Source of the DNA: Rhodococcus ruber NBRC 15591 | GTDB lineage: Bacteria > Actinomycetota > Actinomycetes > Mycobacteriales > Mycobacteriaceae | DNA: 64,000 nucleotides | NCBI RefSeq assembly: GCF_001894945.1 | Contig: NZ_BCXE01000001.1 | Location: forward strand, 310,001-374,000 | Direction of reading: 5' to 3' | Translations under genes and position numbers: made by a program | Part shown: piece after piece, positions 10,577 through 17,851 of the stretch | How positions within the stretch are numbered: the stretch's first letter is position 1 | Layout: each line of letters opens with the position of its first letter | Notes under the pieces: generated by a model | Seen by the model: only the letters and a program-made list of their open reading frames with translations | What the model was told of the DNA's origin: nothing | Database searches by the model: none

Positions 10577-12160
10577 ATGGATCTTCGGCAGTTGCAGCAG
10601 TGGGACCCGGATGCACTGGACGGTCTCGGCACGGTGCTGGACCGGCACGCGGGGGAACTCGAGCGGATCGGGACACAGATCACCGGACGGTTCGGCGGAC
10701 AGTGGTCGGGCATCGCCCACGCCGCCGCCGAGCGGCGGATCGGTGACGTCGCCGAGCAGATCGCGCGGCGGTCCGACGCGTATCGCGAGGTGAGCCGCTG
10801 CGCGACATCGTGCGCACCGCGGCTGCGGGCGCTGCGCGCGGAACTCGACGACGCCACCCGCTGGGCCCGGGACCGGGCCTTGACGGTGCGGGACGACGGA
10901 ACCGTCACGGCCGGCCCGGGACCGGACGCGGACTCGCACCGGCACGAGGCCGAGGCCCGCATCCGGGCGGTCCTCGACCGGGCCGAGGCGCTCGATCGGT
11001 GGGCCGCGGCCGATCTCGCCGGGACGGTGCACGAACCGGCGTCCCGTCCGCTCGGTTTCGGTGCCGTGCGCGCTGCACCCGCACCCACCGCCGTGGTGCC
11101 GCCAGCCGGGACGGCCGCGGCCGAGGTGGCGGCATGGTGGGCCGGACTCGACGACGGCGAGCGCACGTGGCTCGCCGCCTCGGCGCCCGAGCGGATCGGC
11201 AACCTCGACGGGGTGCCCGCCGCGGTGCGGGACCTGGCCAACCGCGCGCAGCTGGCGGCCGAACGGCACCGGCTCGAGGCGGTCGCCGCCCGCTTGCAGG
11301 CCCAGCTCGACGCCGCTCCGTTCGGCGGACTGACGAGCAACGCCGACGCCGGGCTCGCCCAGACCCGCAACAAGATCGCCGCGCTCGACGCCGTCGAGGT
11401 GGCGCTGTCCCGGCCGGCACGGCAGTTGCTGACTCTCGACCTCTCGGGCCGCGAAGCGATGGCCGCCGTGGCGGTCGGAGATGTCGACACCGCCGACCAC
11501 GTCACCGTCTTCACCCCGGGCGCCGGGTCCACCGTGCAGGGCCATCTCGCCGGATACGACAGCCGGATGGCGGCGCTGAAGGACGAGACCGAGCGCCAAC
11601 TGCAGGCGGCGGGCCGCGGCGCCGAGTCGGTCGCCGCCGTGACCTGGCTGAACTATCAGGTGCCGCAATGGGGCTGGGGCCTCGCCCGCACCGAGTCGAG
11701 CCCGGTCTCCGACCTCGCCGCGGTCCGCGCCGCCCCGCGGCTCGCCGGATTCCTCGACGGCCTGCGCGCCGAGCGGGATCCGCACGTGACCGCAGTCGGT
11801 CACTCCTACGGCGCTCTCGCCACCGGGCTGGCGCTGCAGCAGGGCGTCGGTGTGGATGCCGCCGTGTTCCTCGGCGCCCCGGGCATCGGCACCGACGACG
11901 TCGCCGAACTGGGGGTGCCACCGGGCGCGGCGTACCTCGTCGAGGCCGACCGCGACCCGGTCGGGGACCTCGGCACGTTCGACGGCGATCCGAGTTTCCT
12001 CGACGGGGTGACCCAGCTGTCGAGCGACGCCGGGCCGGACGCGTCCGGCCGGCCGCGTCTCGGCTCGACCGGGCACAGCGAGTACCTGAACGACGGCACG
12101 ATGAGCCTGTACAACGTCGCCGCGGTCGCCGGCGGGCTCACGGATCGAGTGGTGCGATGA
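10577..12160 (+). CDS. DUF1023 alpha/beta hydrolase with WXG100-like N-terminus
   Basis: 527 residues from ATG 10577, preceded by a G-rich ribosome binding site. Residues 1-100 are helical and contain a central WSG turn, resembling WXG100/ESX-type helical hairpins. A helical linker follows. The C-terminal part (about 300-527) is the DUF1023 alpha/beta hydrolase, with nucleophile Ser 410 in GHSYG, a likely acid in the AYLVEADRDPV loop and His in STGHSEYL. The family is common in mycolate-containing actinobacteria and has no firmly assigned substrate. The downstream lipoprotein gene overlaps as ATGA, implying coupled synthesis. Confidence 0.85.
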   Translation: MDLRQLQQWDPDALDGLGTVLDRHAGELERIGTQITGRFGGQWSGIAHAAAERRIGDVAEQIARRSDAYREVSRCATSCAPRLRALRAELDDATRWARDRALTVRDDGTVTAGPGPDADSHRHEAEARIRAVLDRAEALDRWAAADLAGTVHEPASRPLGFGAVRAAPAPTAVVPPAGTAAAEVAAWWAGLDDGERTWLAASAPERIGNLDGVPAAVRDLANRAQLAAERHRLEAVAARLQAQLDAAPFGGLTSNADAGLAQTRNKIAALDAVEVALSRPARQLLTLDLSGREAMAAVAVGDVDTADHVTVFTPGAGSTVQGHLAGYDSRMAALKDETERQLQAAGRGAESVAAVTWLNYQVPQWGWGLARTESSPVSDLAAVRAAPRLAGFLDGLRAERDPHVTAVGHSYGALATGLALQQGVGVDAAVFLGAPGIGTDDVAELGVPPGAAYLVEADRDPVGDLGTFDGDPSFLDGVTQLSSDAGPDASGRPRLGSTGHSEYLNDGTMSLYNVAAVAGGLTDRVVR

Positions 12161-12642
12161 GGGGGGTGCGGCTCGGTGTGCCGATGCTGGCGCTGGTGGT
12201 CGCCGGGTGCGCGGGTGGACCGTTCCCCGTCGCCGTGCCCGAGCCGGTGGCCGCGGACCGCGCCGGTGCCGTCGAGTACTACACCCGGGTCCGGCACGAC
12301 GCGACCGCCGCCCTGTCACGCGCATTCCCGGAGATGCAGTTCCGGCAGTCGACCCGGGGGACGACGGGTTACTGCGAACTGCCCGACGGCTCGGCGGGCA
12401 CCACGGTGTTCCTCCCCGCGCTGCTCTCCGATCGGCCCGTGCCGGCCGGGCAGCTGGAGCGGGCGGCACGGGTGTTCGAGGAATCGTTGGCGGGCAGCGG
12501 ATTCCACGGCTCCCGGTCCATACCGGTCGGGACGGGGCTCGAGATCCGGATGTTTGCCGCGGACGGTTCCGTCATCGCGTTCGGCAGCAATCTCGCCGCG
12601 ACGGTGGGGCTGACGGTGGGGTGTTACCCCGAGCCGCCGTAG
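12157..12642 (+). CDS. Small predicted lipoprotein coupled to DUF1023 gene
   Basis: 161 residues, starting at the ATGA overlap with the hydrolase stop. Residues 1-18 form a lipoprotein signal peptide with lipobox VVAGC (Cys 18). The mature part contains two cysteines (in GYCEL and GCYPEPP) that could form a disulfide. I do not recognise the domain. The overlap and surface location suggest it works with the preceding hydrolase at the envelope; that is inference. Confidence 0.78.
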   Translation: MRGVRLGVPMLALVVAGCAGGPFPVAVPEPVAADRAGAVEYYTRVRHDATAALSRAFPEMQFRQSTRGTTGYCELPDGSAGTTVFLPALLSDRPVPAGQLERAARVFEESLAGSGFHGSRSIPVGTGLEIRMFAADGSVIAFGSNLAATVGLTVGCYPEPP

Positions 12643-12727
12643 TCCGGGCTCGTCCGGCACCGCCCGCGCGGTTGCTCGACCGCGGCGTGTCCCTTCTCGC
12701 TCGCGGTGTCCCCACCTCGCCGTGCGT

Positions 12728-12733
12728 TAGGCT
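12728..12733 (+). promoter_or_regulatory. Candidate -10 hexamer TAGGCT
   Basis: TAGGCT with a preceding T, identical to the element upstream of the DUF1023 gene, lies 31 bp before ATG 12765. A GAAAGGG ribosome binding site lies between them. Confidence 0.35.
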
Positions 12734-12764
12734 CGAGCCTCGTCCCGTCGGCGAAAGGGCAGTG

Positions 12765-13754
12765 ATGCGTGCGGTGCTCGGCGTCGCGATCGATGCCGGT
12801 GAGGTCTGTGCGGTGCTCGTGGACGCCGACGTTCCGGTCCTCGGCCCGTTCGACACGCAACGCTGGCCCGTGGGGGACCGTGCCGAAGCTGAGGCGGTGA
12901 GCCGGGCGTTCACGGCGATGACCGAGCGTGCCGCGCGGGCGGAGGTGCACTTCACCCGAGCCGGACTGGTGGCACCCGCGACGGTCGTCCCGGACTCCGG
13001 GACGACCGAGGTGCGGACCGTGGGGATCGACGAAGCCCGGCTGGCCTTCCTCGCTGCGGCCCCGGAGCTCGACGGTGTGCGGACGGTGGTCCTGATCGGC
13101 CCCGACGATGCGACCGTGCGCGTGTCGGTCGCCGACATCCGCTCGGGTGCGGTGCTCGCGTCGGTTGCCGTGGCGGAGGACGACTTCGGTCAGATCGCGC
13201 TCGCACTACCGGAGGCCGCCGGCGAGGCCGGGGCGCTCGCCGGTGTCGCACCGGAGGCGCTGGTGTTCCCGGACCTGCGCCCCGGCGACGTCGCCGCCGC
13301 CCGTGCGCTCGCGGCGGCGCTCGGCGTGCCGTTCGTGACGCCGCACGGCGGGCCGTGGCACCGGGCCACCGGAGCCGCGCTCGTGGCCGCACGCACCGAA
13401 CCGCTACCGGCGCCCTCGTCGCCGTCGTCACGGCGGGTCGCGCTGCTGGCGGCGGTCGTCGTCGCGCTGGCCGTCCTGCTCGGCGGCGGGCTGGCCGTCG
13501 CCATCGGTGGGGCCGGCCCGTCCGAACCGCCGCGTCCGGCCGACGCCGCCCGGTTCGTGCCCGCCCCCTCGGCCGGCCCCGGCCCGGACACCGGGGCGCC
13601 GACCGCGGTCCCGTGCCCGGGGCGCGACACTCCGCAGGTCCGGCCCGCGGGCTGGTCGATGCGGGCGTCCGACCCGGATCCCGGCCCCCACCCCGACTCG
13701 ACGTCGCCGTCCGTCACCGCACCGCCGTCCGTCACCGCACCGCCGTGCGAATGA
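12765..13754 (+). CDS. Membrane-anchored protein of unknown function (MRAVLG-type)
   Basis: 329 residues from ATG 12765. Residues 1-210 look like a cytoplasmic ASKHA-like or DUF7159-like alpha/beta domain, with repeated short strands such as AVLGVAIDAGEV and VVLIGPDD. One membrane helix spans about 225-248. The remaining 80 residues are a Pro/Ser/Thr-rich extracytoplasmic tail with short degenerate SVTAPPSVTAPP repeats. Comparable proteins occur in Nocardia and Mycobacterium; the function is unknown. The gene is convergent with glycerate kinase, with only 24 bp between stop codons. Confidence 0.75.
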   Translation: MRAVLGVAIDAGEVCAVLVDADVPVLGPFDTQRWPVGDRAEAEAVSRAFTAMTERAARAEVHFTRAGLVAPATVVPDSGTTEVRTVGIDEARLAFLAAAPELDGVRTVVLIGPDDATVRVSVADIRSGAVLASVAVAEDDFGQIALALPEAAGEAGALAGVAPEALVFPDLRPGDVAAARALAAALGVPFVTPHGGPWHRATGAALVAARTEPLPAPSSPSSRRVALLAAVVVALAVLLGGGLAVAIGGAGPSEPPRPADAARFVPAPSAGPGPDTGAPTAVPCPGRDTPQVRPAGWSMRASDPDPGPHPDSTSPSVTAPPSVTAPPCE

Positions 13755-13778
13755 CGTTCCTTCCCGGTCGCGACCGAG

Positions 13779-14741
13779 TCAGCCGAGGCGTGCGAGCCGG
13801 GCACCGGCCGCGCGCAGGGCGTCGAGATCGGTGGCGATCATGATCTCCGCGAACCGGTCCCGGTAGTCACCGAGGTCGTCGCCCACGGATCCCACCACCG
13901 CCACGACCGGCGCCGCGTGCACCCGGGCGAGGATCGCCGAGACGATCTTTCCCGAGCGGGACTGCCCGTCGAGGCGTCCTTCGCCGACGACGACGAGGTC
14001 GGCGCCGGCGAGTGCGGTGTCGAACCCGAGCGCGTCGAGCACGAAGTCGGCTCCCGAGCGCAGATCCGCGCCGAACTGCGCCCACATGCCGCCGGCGAAA
14101 CCCCCGGCCGCGCCGGTCCCGTCCACCTCCCGCGGATCACGCGGCAACGTCACGGCCGCGTCCTCGAGGCGGCGGGTGAGCCGTTCCACGGTTGTCGCGT
14201 CCGCGCCCTTCTGCGGGCCGAACACCCGCGCGGCGTCGGTGTAGCGGGTGGTCACGTCCGTCAGTACCGTGACGGTGGCGGTACCCAGGCCGCCGGCGTC
14301 CATGACGGCGGCGATCGCACCGAGCCCACCGTCGGTCGTGGCCGATCCTCCCGCCGCGACGACGACGTGCGTGGCGCCGCGCCGCACGGCCTCGGCCATC
14401 GCCAGCCCGGTGCCGTAGGTGTCCGCCGTCATCGGATCGCGGAAGCCCTTGTGCGGTGTGGTGATTCCGCTGAAGGTGGCGAGCTCGACGACCGCGGTGC
14501 CGTCCTCGCCGAGCCCGAACGAACCCGCACACGGGGCGCGCCACGGATTGACGGAGTCGATCTCGATCAGCTCGAGACCGAGCGGGCCGGTGAGCACCGC
14601 GAGGGTGCCGTCGCCGCCGTCGGCGACCGGCATCCGGATCGTCTCGAGCCCGGCCGATTCCGCGCCCGCCGCCACGGCGTCGGCCACCTCGGCGGCGCGG
14701 TACGTGCCCTTGAAACTGTCCGGGGCGATCAGCACCTTCAC
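13779..14741 (-). CDS. Glycerate kinase (GlxK/GarK family)
   Basis: 320 residues from a GTG at 14741 that overlaps the upstream stop as GTGA and gives the canonical N-terminus KVLIAPDSFKGT; an ATG at 14756 is an alternative. ADGGDGT, the AAGGSATTDGG loop and VVVGEGRLDGQS are family hallmarks. It phosphorylates D-glycerate to 2- or 3-phosphoglycerate, feeding glycolysis from glyoxylate or photorespiration-like routes. It is third in a coupled operon with a class III CoA transferase and an HMG-CoA-lyase-like enzyme, an unusual partnership. Confidence 0.92.
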   Translation of the reverse strand: MKVLIAPDSFKGTYRAAEVADAVAAGAESAGLETIRMPVADGGDGTLAVLTGPLGLELIEIDSVNPWRAPCAGSFGLGEDGTAVVELATFSGITTPHKGFRDPMTADTYGTGLAMAEAVRRGATHVVVAAGGSATTDGGLGAIAAVMDAGGLGTATVTVLTDVTTRYTDAARVFGPQKGADATTVERLTRRLEDAAVTLPRDPREVDGTGAAGGFAGGMWAQFGADLRSGADFVLDALGFDTALAGADLVVVGEGRLDGQSRSGKIVSAILARVHAAPVVAVVGSVGDDLGDYRDRFAEIMIATDLDALRAAGARLARLG

Positions 14742-15706
14742 CGCCGCACCACCCATTCGAACGCCGCGGCCTCGGATCGGGCACCCTGCGCGGCGCGGGC
14801 GCGGTTCGGCTCGCCCAGCTCGGTGACGACGGACTCGCCCAGCCGGACCAGGTCGGCGAACACCGGCGGGGTCAGCCACGCGGGCCGGGTGGCGAAGAGC
14901 AGGTCCTCGCTCGCGGTGTTGCCGCTCGCGCCGGGTGCGAAGGGGCAACCACCGAGTCCGCCGAGCGAGCCGTCCACCACCGCGGCGCCCGCCTCGATCG
15001 CGGCGAGGCTGTTGGCGACGCCCAGGCCCCAGGTGTCGTGGCCGTGGAAGACGATGCGGCGGGCGGGGGAGTCCGCACGTACCCGGGACACCAGCGCCGT
15101 GACCTGCGCGGGCACGGCCTGACCGAGGGTATCGGCGAGGACGATGTCGGCGGCGCCGTCGGCGCGCGGGTCGCACGCGATCTCGAGCACCCGGTCGGGG
15201 TCGACGGGCCCGTCGAACGGGCACGTGAATGCAGTGGCGAGGCAGAGCTGGATGGTGCCGCCGGCGGCGCGGGTGTGTTCCACCGCGGCGGGCATCGCGG
15301 CGAGGCTCGCGTCGGTGTCCCGTCCGATGTTGGCGCGGTTGTGGGCGTCCGACACCGACAGGCAGTACTGGAAGTGCCGGGCGCCGGCGGCGGCCGCCTT
15401 CTCCACGTGCCGCGGCGTGGCCACCCAGATGTAGCAGCGGTCGAGTTCCTCGGGGGTGAGCATCCCGATCAGCTCGACCGTGCCGGCCATCGGCGGGACC
15501 AGGTCGGGCCGGGCCATCGAGCCGATCTCGAGCTGCGGCACGCCGGCGGCCAGCAGGGCGCGGACGATCTGCGCCTTCCGCTCGGTGGGCAGCACCTTGC
15601 CGGTCAGTTGCAGCCCGTCGCGCAGGGTCACGTCGCGCAGCTGCGGTGCCCCGGCACTCACGACACCACCGCTCATCACACCACCGCGCACCACACCGCC
15701 ACTCAC
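14738..15706 (-). CDS. Hydroxymethylglutaryl-CoA lyase-like enzyme
   Basis: 322 residues from GTG 15706, which has GGAGG seven bases upstream and overlaps the CoA-transferase stop as GTGA. The DRE-TIM barrel signature RDVTLRDGLQ, the VSDAHNRANIG segment, the HGHDTWGLGVAN metal-binding strand and the GGCPFAPGASGN loop with its catalytic Cys are all present. The family cleaves 3-hydroxy-3-methylglutaryl-CoA or related branched 3-hydroxyacyl-CoAs. The first residues are a VSGGV-type repeat encoded by 15-bp units, giving further in-frame starts at 15691, 15676 (ATG) and 15661. Confidence 0.9.
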   Translation of the reverse strand: MSGGVVRGGVMSGGVVSAGAPQLRDVTLRDGLQLTGKVLPTERKAQIVRALLAAGVPQLEIGSMARPDLVPPMAGTVELIGMLTPEELDRCYIWVATPRHVEKAAAAGARHFQYCLSVSDAHNRANIGRDTDASLAAMPAAVEHTRAAGGTIQLCLATAFTCPFDGPVDPDRVLEIACDPRADGAADIVLADTLGQAVPAQVTALVSRVRADSPARRIVFHGHDTWGLGVANSLAAIEAGAAVVDGSLGGLGGCPFAPGASGNTASEDLLFATRPAWLTPPVFADLVRLGESVVTELGEPNRARAAQGARSEAAAFEWVVRR

Positions 15707-15716
15707 GACACCACCT
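15661..15716 (-). repeat. 15-bp tandem repeat carrying four in-frame start codons
   Basis: About three and a half copies of a 15-bp unit (minus-strand core GGTGGTGT) overlap the end of the CoA-transferase gene and the start of the lyase gene. Start-type codons fall exactly 15 bp apart at 15706 (GTG), 15691 (GTG), 15676 (ATG) and 15661 (GTG). The coded peptide repeats Val-(Ser/Arg)-Gly-Gly-Val. Gain or loss of a unit would keep the frame. Confidence 0.8.
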
Positions 15717-16929
15717 CCAGGAGCTCGTCGATCTCGGCCTCGGTCCGGCCGAGCAGACCCCCGAGCACCTCGCGGGTGTGTTCGCCCAGATCCGGTCCGA
15801 CGTGGCGGATGGGCAGCGACCGGCCGCCGAGCACGGGGACGATGCCCGGGAACCCGACCTGCTTCGGCTCGTCCTCGCCGACGTCGACGGCGAAGTGCTG
15901 GATCATGTTCCGCGCCCGGTACTGCTCGTCGTCGACGATGTCGGCCGCCGTGTAGATCGGCCCGCTCGGCACCCCCGCGGCGTCGAGGATCCCGAGCACC
16001 TCGTCGCGCGGCCGACGCCGCGTCCAGTCGGCGATCGCGGCGTCGAGTTCCTCCCGGCGGGCCCAGCGACCGGCGTTGGTGGCGAGGTCGGGATCGTCGG
16101 CGAGGTCGGGTCGCTCGATGGTGCGCATGTAGCGCTGGAAGATGGCGTCCGCGTTCCCGGCGATGATCACGGAGGTGCCGTCCGAGCAGGGATAGGCGTT
16201 GGAGGGGGCGATGCCCTCCATGCGGCCGCCCACCCGTTCCCGCCGGACCCCGTAGGCGAGGTAGTCGGGAATCAGCGACTCCATCATCGACAGCATCGAC
16301 TCGTTCAGGGCGACGTCGACGACCCGGTTCGCCGGCGGCAGCGACCCGATCAGCTGCCGCTGCAGCAGCGCCGTGACCGAGCCGAAGGCCGCGTACAGCC
16401 CGGCGATGGAGTCGCCGATCGACACCCCCACCCGCACCGGCGGCCGGTCCGGGTCCCCGACGAGTTCCCGGAACCCGCCCACGGCCTCGGCCACGGCCGC
16501 GAATCCGGGACGCTCCGCGAGCGGGCCGGTCTGGCCGAACGCGGAGATCCGGGTGATCACCAGGTCCGGTTTGATCTGCGCGAGCACCTCGGGGCCCATT
16601 CCCCACCTCTCCAGGGTGCCGGGCCGGAAGTTCTCGAGCAGCACGTCGCAGTGACGCACCAGATCGAGGATCACGGCCCGGCCCGCCTCGGTGCGCAGGT
16701 CCACCACGATGGACTTCTTGTTGCGGTTCACCGTGCGGTACAGCATCGACGTGTCCCCGGCGTACAGGCGCCAGTTGCGCAGTTCGTCGCCGGTGCGGGG
16801 CCGTTCGACCTTGATGACCTCCGCGCCGAAGTCGGCGAGCAGCCGGCCCGCGGTGGGCGCGGCGATGTAGTTGCCGAGTTCGAGGACGCGGATGCCTTCG
16901 AGAGGGCGCAGGATCTCCTCCGAGTTCAT
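15703..16929 (-). CDS. Class III CoA transferase (CaiB/BaiF family)
   Basis: 408 residues from ATG 16929. N-terminal LRPLEGIRVLELG, the LLADFGAEVIKVE strand, NRNKKSIVVDL and the ENFRPGTLERWGMG block are diagnostic. The likely catalytic Asp lies in GVSIGDSIAG. Such enzymes move CoA between organic acids through an aspartyl anhydride. Paired with an HMG-CoA-lyase-like enzyme, it may activate a branched hydroxy-dicarboxylate such as itamalate/citramalate or HMG with cleavage by the lyase; this is inference. The gene starts directly after a 25-bp repeat array that occupies its leader. Confidence 0.93.
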   Translation of the reverse strand: MNSEEILRPLEGIRVLELGNYIAAPTAGRLLADFGAEVIKVERPRTGDELRNWRLYAGDTSMLYRTVNRNKKSIVVDLRTEAGRAVILDLVRHCDVLLENFRPGTLERWGMGPEVLAQIKPDLVITRISAFGQTGPLAERPGFAAVAEAVGGFRELVGDPDRPPVRVGVSIGDSIAGLYAAFGSVTALLQRQLIGSLPPANRVVDVALNESMLSMMESLIPDYLAYGVRRERVGGRMEGIAPSNAYPCSDGTSVIIAGNADAIFQRYMRTIERPDLADDPDLATNAGRWARREELDAAIADWTRRRPRDEVLGILDAAGVPSGPIYTAADIVDDEQYRARNMIQHFAVDVGEDEPKQVGFPGIVPVLGGRSLPIRHVGPDLGEHTREVLGGLLGRTEAEIDELLEVVS

Positions 16930-16936
16930 GGGCAAC

Positions 16937-17141
16937 AGTGTGCCCTGTGCTGCGCCGCAGCGGTGTGCCCTGTGCTGCGCCGCAGCGGTGTGTGCCCTGT
17001 GCTGCGCCGCAGCGGTGTGCCCTGTGCTGCGCCGCAGCGGTGTGCCCTGTGCTGCGCCGCAGCGGTGTGCCCTGTGCTGCGCCGCAGCGGTGTGCCCTGT
17101 GCTGCGCCGCAGCGGTGTGCCCTGTGCTGCGCCGCAGCGGG
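16937..17141. repeat. Minisatellite: eight copies of a 25-bp repeat
   Basis: Eight nearly identical head-to-tail copies of GGTGTGCCCTGTGCTGCG plus CCGCAGC. The GCCC core recurs at 16942, 16967, 16994, 17019, 17044, 17069, 17094 and 17119. All steps are 25 bp except one of 27 (an extra TG). Each unit contains the self-complementary 13-mer GCTGCGCCGCAGC. The array lies immediately upstream of the CoA-transferase ATG (minus strand), in its leader/promoter region. There are no unique spacers, so it is not CRISPR. Confidence 0.93.
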
Positions 17142-17247
17142 TGCGATGCGTTCCCCGTGGTGGACACGCCGCGACCCTCCCGCGCTCGTGTGACCTGGCG
17201 CACTATTCTTCCTCTCGGGCAGGGGGCCTCGGGAAGGTGCTTGGGTC

Positions 17248-17439
17248 ATGGTGGTCGCGAAAGTCGTTCTGTGGTGTGCGCTGCTGGTGGGGCTGGTCGG
17301 CGCCGGGGTCGCCGTCAACGCGCTGCATGTGCACGGCGCCGTCGGGTCACTGATCGTGGCGTCCGTCGCGGGTCTGGTGCTGCTGCGGCTCCGGCCCGCG
17401 GCCCAGCTCGAGGTCGAACCGGAGCGCGTCACACCCTGA
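17248..17439 (+). CDS. Small predicted two-helix membrane protein
   Basis: 63 residues from ATG 17248, with GGGAAGG about 11 bases upstream. Two hydrophobic segments (about 4-24 and 30-48) are separated by NALHVHGA, followed by a polar tail. I do not recognise a family. Codon use is in line with neighbours, and the frame stays open only for this product. It lies between the repeat array and hipB. Confidence 0.5.
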   Translation: MVVAKVVLWCALLVGLVGAGVAVNALHVHGAVGSLIVASVAGLVLLRLRPAAQLEVEPERVTP

Positions 17440-17454
17440 CCGCCCGCACGCTGG

Positions 17455-17592
17455 GCTTGCGAGGGCAGGCCGAAGCAGCGGACGCGCGTCGGCAGACGCA
17501 CCCTCTCCTCCTTGAGCCTGTCATGGCAGGCACAACCCTGGACAATCGCGCGCAGTGGGGGCACACTCGCATCAATGCCTGCCGTCGCAAGC
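17455..17592. repeat. 16-bp inverted repeat pair flanking the hipB promoter, with internal dyad
   Basis: GCTTGCGAGGGCAGGC (17455-17470) and GCCTGCCGTCGCAAGC (17577-17592) are inverted copies with 15 of 16 matches, separated by 106 bp. Between them lies GCCTG-N6-CAGGC (17516-17531), and the same pentamers occur in both outer arms. HipB proteins bind several such operators upstream of their own operon, so this is a candidate autoregulatory region of hipBA. Confidence 0.55.
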
Positions 17593-17608
17593 ACAGAGAG
17601 GAGAGGCC

Positions 17609-17851
17609 GTGGCCACGCCCCGTCGTCGCGCCCGCACGGGACGCGGCGGTCTCGGTGACTACTTCGTCGACCGTCGGCACCGGCTCGGCCTCACCCAGTC
17701 CGAACTGGCCGACCTCGCCGGTGTGTCGCGTTCGAGCGTGCAGTCGCTCGAGTCCGGCCGCGCCACCGTGCAACTCGATCTCGTCGTGGCCATCGCCGAC
17801 GCGCTGGGCTGCGACCTGACCCTCACCACGCGCGGCGACCGGGCCGGGTGA
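17609..17851 (+). CDS. hipB: HipB-like antitoxin, XRE-family helix-turn-helix
   Basis: 80 residues from GTG 17609, with GAGAGGAGAG just upstream. A single XRE helix-turn-helix covers roughly residues 19-75 (LGLTQSELADLAGVSRSSVQSLESGR), the classical HipB/Cro fold, and ends in TLTTRGD. It should bind and neutralise HipA and repress the operon. The stop codon overlaps the hipA start as GTGA. Candidate operators lie at 17455-17592. Confidence 0.88.
   Translation: MATPRRRARTGRGGLGDYFVDRRHRLGLTQSELADLAGVSRSSVQSLESGRATVQLDLVVAIADALGCDLTLTTRGDRAG

Noticed and set aside
7706-12469. A 1,587-codon open frame on the minus strand across the FtsX permease and DUF1023 genes
   Set aside because: Antisense shadow. 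The product is rich in Arg, Gly, Pro, His and Asp without domains, while the opposite strand has intact families with ribosome binding sites.
16937-17141. CRISPR array
   Set aside because: The 25-bp units are directly adjacent with no unique spacers, and no cas gene is in the window.
14738-17203. An 821-codon minus-strand fusion running from the repeat array through to the lyase
   Set aside because: Only the last 322 codons are real; upstream the frame is an out-of-frame reading of the CoA transferase and of the 25-bp repeats.
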